A DNA stretch of 45,597 nt from Clostridia bacterium (lineage in GTDB: Bacteria > Bacillota > Clostridia > Oscillospirales > CAG-272), in assembly GCA_017483305.1 (NCBI GenBank), contig JAFULC010000042.1, forward strand, positions 1 to 45,597, in the 5' to 3' direction. The notes under the pieces were generated by a model. That model ran no database searches and had not been told where the DNA came from. It saw nothing but the letters and a program-made list of their open reading frames with translations. Within the stretch, counting starts at the first letter, position 1, and every line of letters starts with the position of its first letter. Positions 42,333 through 45,597 of this stretch are shown here, piece after piece. Made by a program: the position numbers and the translations under genes.

Positions 42333-43885
42333 TTCCTGCTCACCTCGATTCTTTCTTTTAATGAGAGCTGACCTTTCAATTCAAAGATTAGCGTTCCATC
42401 GTGACAAACCTTGATTTTGCCAACGATTGAAGTAAAGAGTGTTTCATCGAACTCGACTATTGCCTTTGGATAATCTTGAATGATCTCCTTGAGCATTTTA
42501 AGCTGCTCGATCATCTGCTCATTTTCATTCTCACTCAACAGCTTTAACCTGCGACTTCTCAGTTGGGTTAGTCTCGCTTTCAATCTGTCGGTCTGCTCCA
42601 TATAGGAAACATCGTCCATTATCTTTTTCTCACGGTATCTTTCGTATCGGTTGTTCTGCTCACAGAGCTTTGCAACCTCAATGTCGATCTCACGGATTTC
42701 ATCGTTCTCCGTAATCAATCTCGTTCTCAGATCGCTCATCATCGAAAGTGCGGAGTCAAGGACTTCTTTTTCAAAATAACGAAGCTTGTTATATACTCGA
42801 ATGAAAGCATCGAACACAGCCTGCTCGGGAATGTTTGGTCCCGAACACTCAAACCCGGCGTTTCCTTTTCTTGAGCAGATCCAATAATCAACGTTGCTCT
42901 GAACTTTGTGTTTGTATGACCAACCACACTCATCACAGACAAGCATCTTTGTCAGCAACCGTTTTGTCGCTTGCGTCTTGATCAGCTCGCCCCTGCTCTG
43001 TAAAATCCGCTGAACCGTTTCAAAATCTTCCTTATTTATAATAGGAGCGTGTGTGTTCTCCGCGTAGTATTTATCAAGCTCTCCTTTATTGGGAATATTG
43101 CGAAGTGGAAAGACCTGCGGAGTGTAGGTTTTCTGCATCATACTATCCCCGATATACTTCTCATTTGTGAGAAGGTACTTTATCATCGTGGATGACCAAT
43201 GCGTTTTACCTGCAACTACTTCCCTATTCATAATTGCGGCTATGGTGTTAATTCCATTACCCGCTAAATACAAGCTGAAGATTCGTTTTACGGTCTCCGC
43301 TTCGCTCGGCTCGATAACAAGCCTTTGATTTTCCAAACGATACCCAAACGGAGCATTGTAAGTAAAGAATGTTCCGTTTTCCATTTTCATTCTGTACGCG
43401 GTGGACACTCTGCGAGAGCCTGCAAGTGCTTCGCTTTGAGCAAATGCACTCTTAACGTAAAGGATGAGTTCGGAGTTCATCGTTTTGGTATCAACGTTAT
43501 CGTTTTCAAAAATAACGCTGACACCGCACTCTTTCAGTTTTCGTATAGTCTCAAGACACTCAAGCGAGTTTCTCGCAAAACGCGAAACGCTCTTAACGTA
43601 AACCCTATCTATTCGCCCAAGTGTGCAATCCTTGATGAGCCGCTTGAATTCATCGCGCTTGTTCATACACGTTCCCGTTATGCCTTCATCGGCATAAATA
43701 TCAACGAGAACCATATTGCTCTGCGCTTTGAAAAAGTCATTATAGTATTTCACTTGTGCGAGAAAGGAATCTGCTTGGTCGTCTGAGTCTGTACTTACAC
43801 GGCAATAAGCCGCAACTCTGATAAGCTTTTCTGCTTCAAGCCCGATTGTAGGTTGAATGATTTGGACGTTCTTTTTAGTAATCAT
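42323..43885 (-). CDS. Large serine recombinase (complete), 520 aa
   Basis: First of the four recombinase genes. The catalytic domain has Ser31 (AAYCRVSTDSDDQ), KSVSRFARNSLECL and FAQSEALAGSRRVS. The recombinase domain has NAPFGYRLENQRL and HWSSTMIKYLLTNEKYIGDS. The zinc ribbon is VCDECGWSYKHKV ... WICSRKGNAGFEC, then a long coiled coil and a beta tail (KVCHDGTLIFELKGQL) shared with the 281-aa protein. Divergence from the 537-aa recombinase is large, so the two are not a recent duplication. GGAGGCGAG lies 6 nt before the ATG. There is 63 bp between it and the 50-aa gene, with no terminator. Confidence 0.95.
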   Translation of the reverse strand: MITKKNVQIIQPTIGLEAEKLIRVAAYCRVSTDSDDQADSFLAQVKYYNDFFKAQSNMVLVDIYADEGITGTCMNKRDEFKRLIKDCTLGRIDRVYVKSVSRFARNSLECLETIRKLKECGVSVIFENDNVDTKTMNSELILYVKSAFAQSEALAGSRRVSTAYRMKMENGTFFTYNAPFGYRLENQRLVIEPSEAETVKRIFSLYLAGNGINTIAAIMNREVVAGKTHWSSTMIKYLLTNEKYIGDSMMQKTYTPQVFPLRNIPNKGELDKYYAENTHAPIINKEDFETVQRILQSRGELIKTQATKRLLTKMLVCDECGWSYKHKVQSNVDYWICSRKGNAGFECSGPNIPEQAVFDAFIRVYNKLRYFEKEVLDSALSMMSDLRTRLITENDEIREIDIEVAKLCEQNNRYERYREKKIMDDVSYMEQTDRLKARLTQLRSRRLKLLSENENEQMIEQLKMLKEIIQDYPKAIVEFDETLFTSIVGKIKVCHDGTLIFELKGQLSLKERIEVSRKCA

Positions 43886-43948
43886 TGCTTTCTCGCCTCC
43901 TTCTACTATAATTTTATTTATTTTTGAAAATCCAACAAGGATGCGATT

Positions 43949-44101
43949 TTACAGCTCCACAACCTTGACATTCATTGTTTCTGCGTTCTTATGATTGAGT
44001 CGATCAAGAACCTTCTTGTCGAACTTTTTATCTCTCAACATTCGGCGGAGCATATCAACCGAAGCAAGATATATCATTTGATTTCTCAGTTCTTCTGTCA
44101 T
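43949..44101 (-). CDS. Small protein, 50 aa, coupled to mazF
   Basis: A reading frame of 50 residues: MTEELRNQMIYLASVDMLRR, then MLRDKKFDKKVLDRLNHKNA and ETMNVKVVEL. Its ATG overlaps the mazF stop as TAATG, and the ribosome site is inside mazF. The pattern of a helix followed by a short amphipathic DKKFDKKVLDRLN turn resembles SHOCT-type small domains that occur in the same position in clostridial recombinase modules (from memory). It could be an accessory of the recombinases or a partner of the MazF protein. No other frame of the segment is open. Confidence 0.75.
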   Translation of the reverse strand: MTEELRNQMIYLASVDMLRRMLRDKKFDKKVLDRLNHKNAETMNVKVVEL

Positions 44102-44448
44102 TAGCTCACCCCCATACTGACCTTCAACGCTTGGTCAACAGCCTCCATCGACTCTTTGCTTGCTCGTCCGACATAGCGAGTAAGCCTTGTTTTGTCTACC
44201 GTCCTTACCTGCTCTGCAAGTGCAATAGAACTCATAGAAAGATCGCTGCTTTCGATAGGAATGTGGGTAGGCATATATTTTTTCTTTTGACAACGGCTTG
44301 TGATTGCAAGCACGATCACAGTAGGACTATGCGTATTTCCTACGTTATTTTGAATGACCAACACGGGTCTCTCTCCTCCCTGCTCCGATCCGATAACGGG
44401 GTCAAGGTCGGCAATGTAAATCTCACCGCGTCTTATTTTTCTATCCAT
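44101..44448 (-). CDS. MazF/PemK-family endoribonuclease-like protein
   Basis: This 115-residue protein has the full MazF fold signature: RRGEIYIADLDPVIGSEQGG with ERPVLVIQN, then SPTVIVLAITSRCQKKKYMP (Ser/Thr and Arg of the active site), and ALAEQVRTVDKTRLTRYVGR near the end. MazF toxins are sequence-specific mRNA cutters. No MazE or other ribbon-helix-helix antitoxin lies upstream; the upstream neighbour is unrelated and the downstream neighbour is the overlapping 50-aa gene. In mobile elements such orphans may work as regulators or with a distant antitoxin. AAAGGAGG lies 9 nt before the ATG. Confidence 0.93.
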   Translation of the reverse strand: MDRKIRRGEIYIADLDPVIGSEQGGERPVLVIQNNVGNTHSPTVIVLAITSRCQKKKYMPTHIPIESSDLSMSSIALAEQVRTVDKTRLTRYVGRASKESMEAVDQALKVSMGVS

Positions 44449-44490
44449 ATCTATGAACCTCCTTTGTTTTGCCGAAAATGGCTATGTATG

Positions 44491-44516
44491 ACAAGAGCCG
44501 CCCAAACTGTTTGCTT
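44491..44516. repeat. Hairpin between small gene and mazF
   Basis: The stem agccgcccaa / ttgggcggtt with a short loop, without a T-tract on either strand. It may attenuate or protect the transcript. Confidence 0.5.
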
Positions 44517-44565
44517 GGGCGGTTCTCGTAAGAAAAGAAGTGAAAAGAAAGGAGATTTTCACTGT

Positions 44566-44943
44566 TTAACATTCTTCACAGCACCGACGCTGACTCTTGG
44601 TGATCAGAAGTGCGAGGTAGTCGCAAAAGTCGTCGTCAATGGGTTCGTGATTATTCTGCTTGCGGCAGAACTCAAGGAAGTGGAACATCGCATCGAAATC
44701 TTCACCGATCTCAATCTCGATGAGTGCTCCCGTTACCGGGCTAACGAAAACACAAGGCTCACCGTCAAGCCAACGGCGCAGGTTCTCACGTTTATCGTTG
44801 AACATTGCCGTGCATTTCTTAAATGCCCACCGTGCGTGATTGATACGCACCTCTTTTACTCTCGGGTCGGTATCGTCCCGCATAGCTTCATATCCGTTCA
44901 GAATAGCTGTCATGTAGCGTGAAAATTCGTGTCTCTTGTTCAT
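44566..44943 (-). CDS. Hypothetical element protein, 125 aa
   Basis: No family recognised. It is soluble, with an N-terminal helical part (NKRHEFSRYMTAILNGYEAM, HARWAFKKCTAMFNDKRENL), a short beta segment (GEPCVFVSPVTGALIEIEIG), then FDAMFHFLEFCRKQNNHEP and a Cys-rich end (RRCCEEC) that could bind metal. AAGGAAGG lies before the ATG, 5 bp after the stop of the wHTH gene. It belongs to the leftward operon of the element. Confidence 0.75.
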   Translation of the reverse strand: MNKRHEFSRYMTAILNGYEAMRDDTDPRVKEVRINHARWAFKKCTAMFNDKRENLRRWLDGEPCVFVSPVTGALIEIEIGEDFDAMFHFLEFCRKQNNHEPIDDDFCDYLALLITKSQRRCCEEC

Positions 44944-44948
44944 TTGAT

Positions 44949-45233
44949 TTAACCTTCCTTTTTAAGTAGTTTTTTGATGCCGTCCTGTGCGGCTCTGATC
45001 TTTTTGATACGCCCCTCTAAATGGGCGATGGTCTCTTGGATTTCTTCGTTGCTTGTTGCGTAGTAATAGCCTTGATTGCTTGAGCAAATAGGAACGCCTT
45101 TACATCTAAGCTCGTTCACCATTCGTCGGACTTCTGCCCCCTTACAATGGAACCTTGCTTCAATGACTTTGCTCTTAACAGCGTTGGCTTTACCACTATG
45201 CTCTTTCTGCATATACCGTTCAAAAGTGTTCAT
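44949..45233 (-). CDS. Winged-HTH-like element protein, 94 aa
   Basis: A small protein: NTFERYMQKEHSGKANAVKS, then a predicted wHTH (EARFHCKGAEVRRMVNELRC, KGVPICSSNQGYYYATSNEE with the wing at NQGYYY), and a C-terminal basic coiled coil (HLEGRIKKIRAAQDGIKKLL). This arrangement recurs in small DNA-binding proteins of clostridial phages and ICEs. It may regulate the module or assist replication. The ATG overlaps the end of the upstream frame by 14 nt, with GGGGAAAGG as ribosome site. Confidence 0.8.
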   Translation of the reverse strand: MNTFERYMQKEHSGKANAVKSKVIEARFHCKGAEVRRMVNELRCKGVPICSSNQGYYYATSNEEIQETIAHLEGRIKKIRAAQDGIKKLLKKEG

Positions 45234-45477
45234 TATACTGCCTTTCCCCTATGAATTTCTTTGAATCGAATACCCATACCATAAGGTTCTTCCCATCAAA
45301 GATAAATAGGTATGTATCCGAGCCGCCGTAGGCAGACCTATGTGAAAGGTGGTCTACCGTTTTACCTTTGGCTCTTAACACACCTATTTGTCCTCGACAC
45401 CCCGGTGTGACCGAACATTGTTCGGCATGGGAAGTCATCAAGCGTCCGATTACGAGTCGGCTCCATAGGAATCTCAC
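45220..45477 (-). CDS. Possible small element protein, overlaps next gene
   Basis: An open frame of 85 codons from GTG 45477, or 53 codons from GTG 45381 (preceded by GAGGA). Only the C-terminal part looks protein-like: KTVDHLSHRSAYGGSDTYLF and FDGKNLMVWVFDSKKF, a beta-rich stretch. Its stop lies 11 nt inside the following gene, as expected for coupled element genes. The first 30 codons run through hairpin-rich sequence and are doubtful. Alternatively the whole region is a non-coding leader. Confidence 0.4.
   Translation of the reverse strand: MRFLWSRLVIGRLMTSHAEQCSVTPGCRGQIGVLRAKGKTVDHLSHRSAYGGSDTYLFIFDGKNLMVWVFDSKKFIGERQYNEHF
45362..45466 (-). CDS. Possible 34-aa leader peptide
   Basis: An ATG at 45464-45466 with an excellent GGGGGAGGTGA ribosome site opens a 34-codon frame (starts MEPTRNRTLDDFPCRTMFGH) that ends in TAA. 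It lies in a different frame from the 85-codon frame and overlaps it. It may be a leader peptide that couples translation to the next frame, or the 5' part of a frameshifted gene. Confidence 0.35.
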   Translation of the reverse strand: MEPTRNRTLDDFPCRTMFGHTGVSRTNRCVKSQR

Positions 45478-45597
45478 CTCCCCCGGGTACTCCGCAGGCA
45501 GCGCCTTTCGGCTACTGAAGTATCATTATCCCTCACGTTTGTCATCGCCCTCTGTCGGTAGTAATCCGACTTCACTCAAAGTATCGTTTGATCGCTC
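45382..45597 (-). other. Hairpin-rich leader at window edge
   Basis: On the minus strand there are the hairpins GTCGGATTACTACCGAC, CCGACTCGTAATCGG, GCCGAACAATGTTCGG and CACACCGGGGTGT within about 200 nt. One loop reads CTCGTAA, like a tRNA-Thr(CGT) anticodon arm, but no acceptor or T-arm is present. No complete gene is seen in the last 120 bp. Confidence 0.4.

Larger units (their letters stand above)
39362..45597 (-). mobile_element. Left part of serine-recombinase integrative element
   Basis: Genes from the right edge to 39490 all run leftward with short spacings or overlaps: wHTH protein, small protein, MazF, 50-aa protein and four recombinase genes. This packing and content, the different composition from the core, and the end at a terminator indicate the terminal module of an integrative conjugative element or prophage whose body lies beyond the window. 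Its left boundary is not resolved. Confidence 0.65.

Noticed and set aside
45445-45462. tRNA-Thr(CGT) anticodon arm near the right edge
   Set aside because: A 4-bp stem with a CTCGTAA loop is present, but no acceptor, D or T arms surround it.

Overview
The window looks like chromosomal DNA of a spore-lineage Clostridia, probably a gut or rumen member of the Oscillospirales/Christensenellales type (low confidence on rank). The reasons are the strong GGAGG ribosome sites, TTGACA-17-TATAAT promoters in front of most transcription units, a DUF3794+LysM spore-coat-type protein, a YtrA-type GntR/ABC operon, KtrAB potassium uptake, a nearly 3000-residue secreted protein of the modular type seen in gut Clostridia, and clusters of large serine recombinases.

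Region 1 (1-13.1 kb) is core genome. It holds tRNA-Ser(CGA) followed by an array of partial tRNA 3' ends; a YjbR/MmcQ protein; a MATE exporter; an MBL-fold hydrolase with a KtrB/KtrA-like potassium uptake pair; a rhodanese lipoprotein with a nicotinamidase-like hydrolase; three small uncharacterised genes; a DUF3885-like gene; a DUF3794/LysM protein divergent from an Amidase_6-type protein; and an AI-2E family transporter. It ends in a second array of partial tRNA 3' ends attached to tRNA-Lys(TTT).

Region 2 (13.1-20.6 kb) is housekeeping: flavodoxin, DNA ligase LigA, a CwlC-like amidase, RsmI, and a GntR-ABC-permease-membrane protein operon. Region 3 (20.6-33.5 kb) is cell-surface oriented: a 2904-residue secreted protein built from six repeated beta-rich modules, a membrane-anchored GDPD, a SASA-type carbohydrate esterase lipoprotein, and an EEP-family phosphatase with a small membrane protein.

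Region 4 (33.5-45.6 kb) is accessory. It has an XRE regulator divergent from a 400-residue membrane protein, with two identical-half-site palindromes on the promoter; a membrane-tethered XRE protein; a P-loop ATPase resembling the Sll1717 family under a perfect consensus promoter; a complete 1271-bp IS3-family element with 14-bp terminal repeats and a CAA target duplication; a pair of about 112-bp direct repeats bracketing the ATPase and the IS; and then the left part of an integrative element. That part has a tightly packed operon of a wHTH protein, a small protein, MazF, a 50-residue protein and four serine-recombinase genes, of which one lacks the catalytic domain and one is a degenerate catalytic domain alone. 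The element runs off the right edge.

The strongest candidate for something undescribed is the pair of tRNA-linked arrays. At two unrelated tRNA loci, each displaced tRNA 3'-end copy carries the same single A insertion in the T-loop (TTCGA to TTCAGA) and is joined to a related hairpin-bearing spacer. This suggests a family of very small elements that target the tRNA T-loop.
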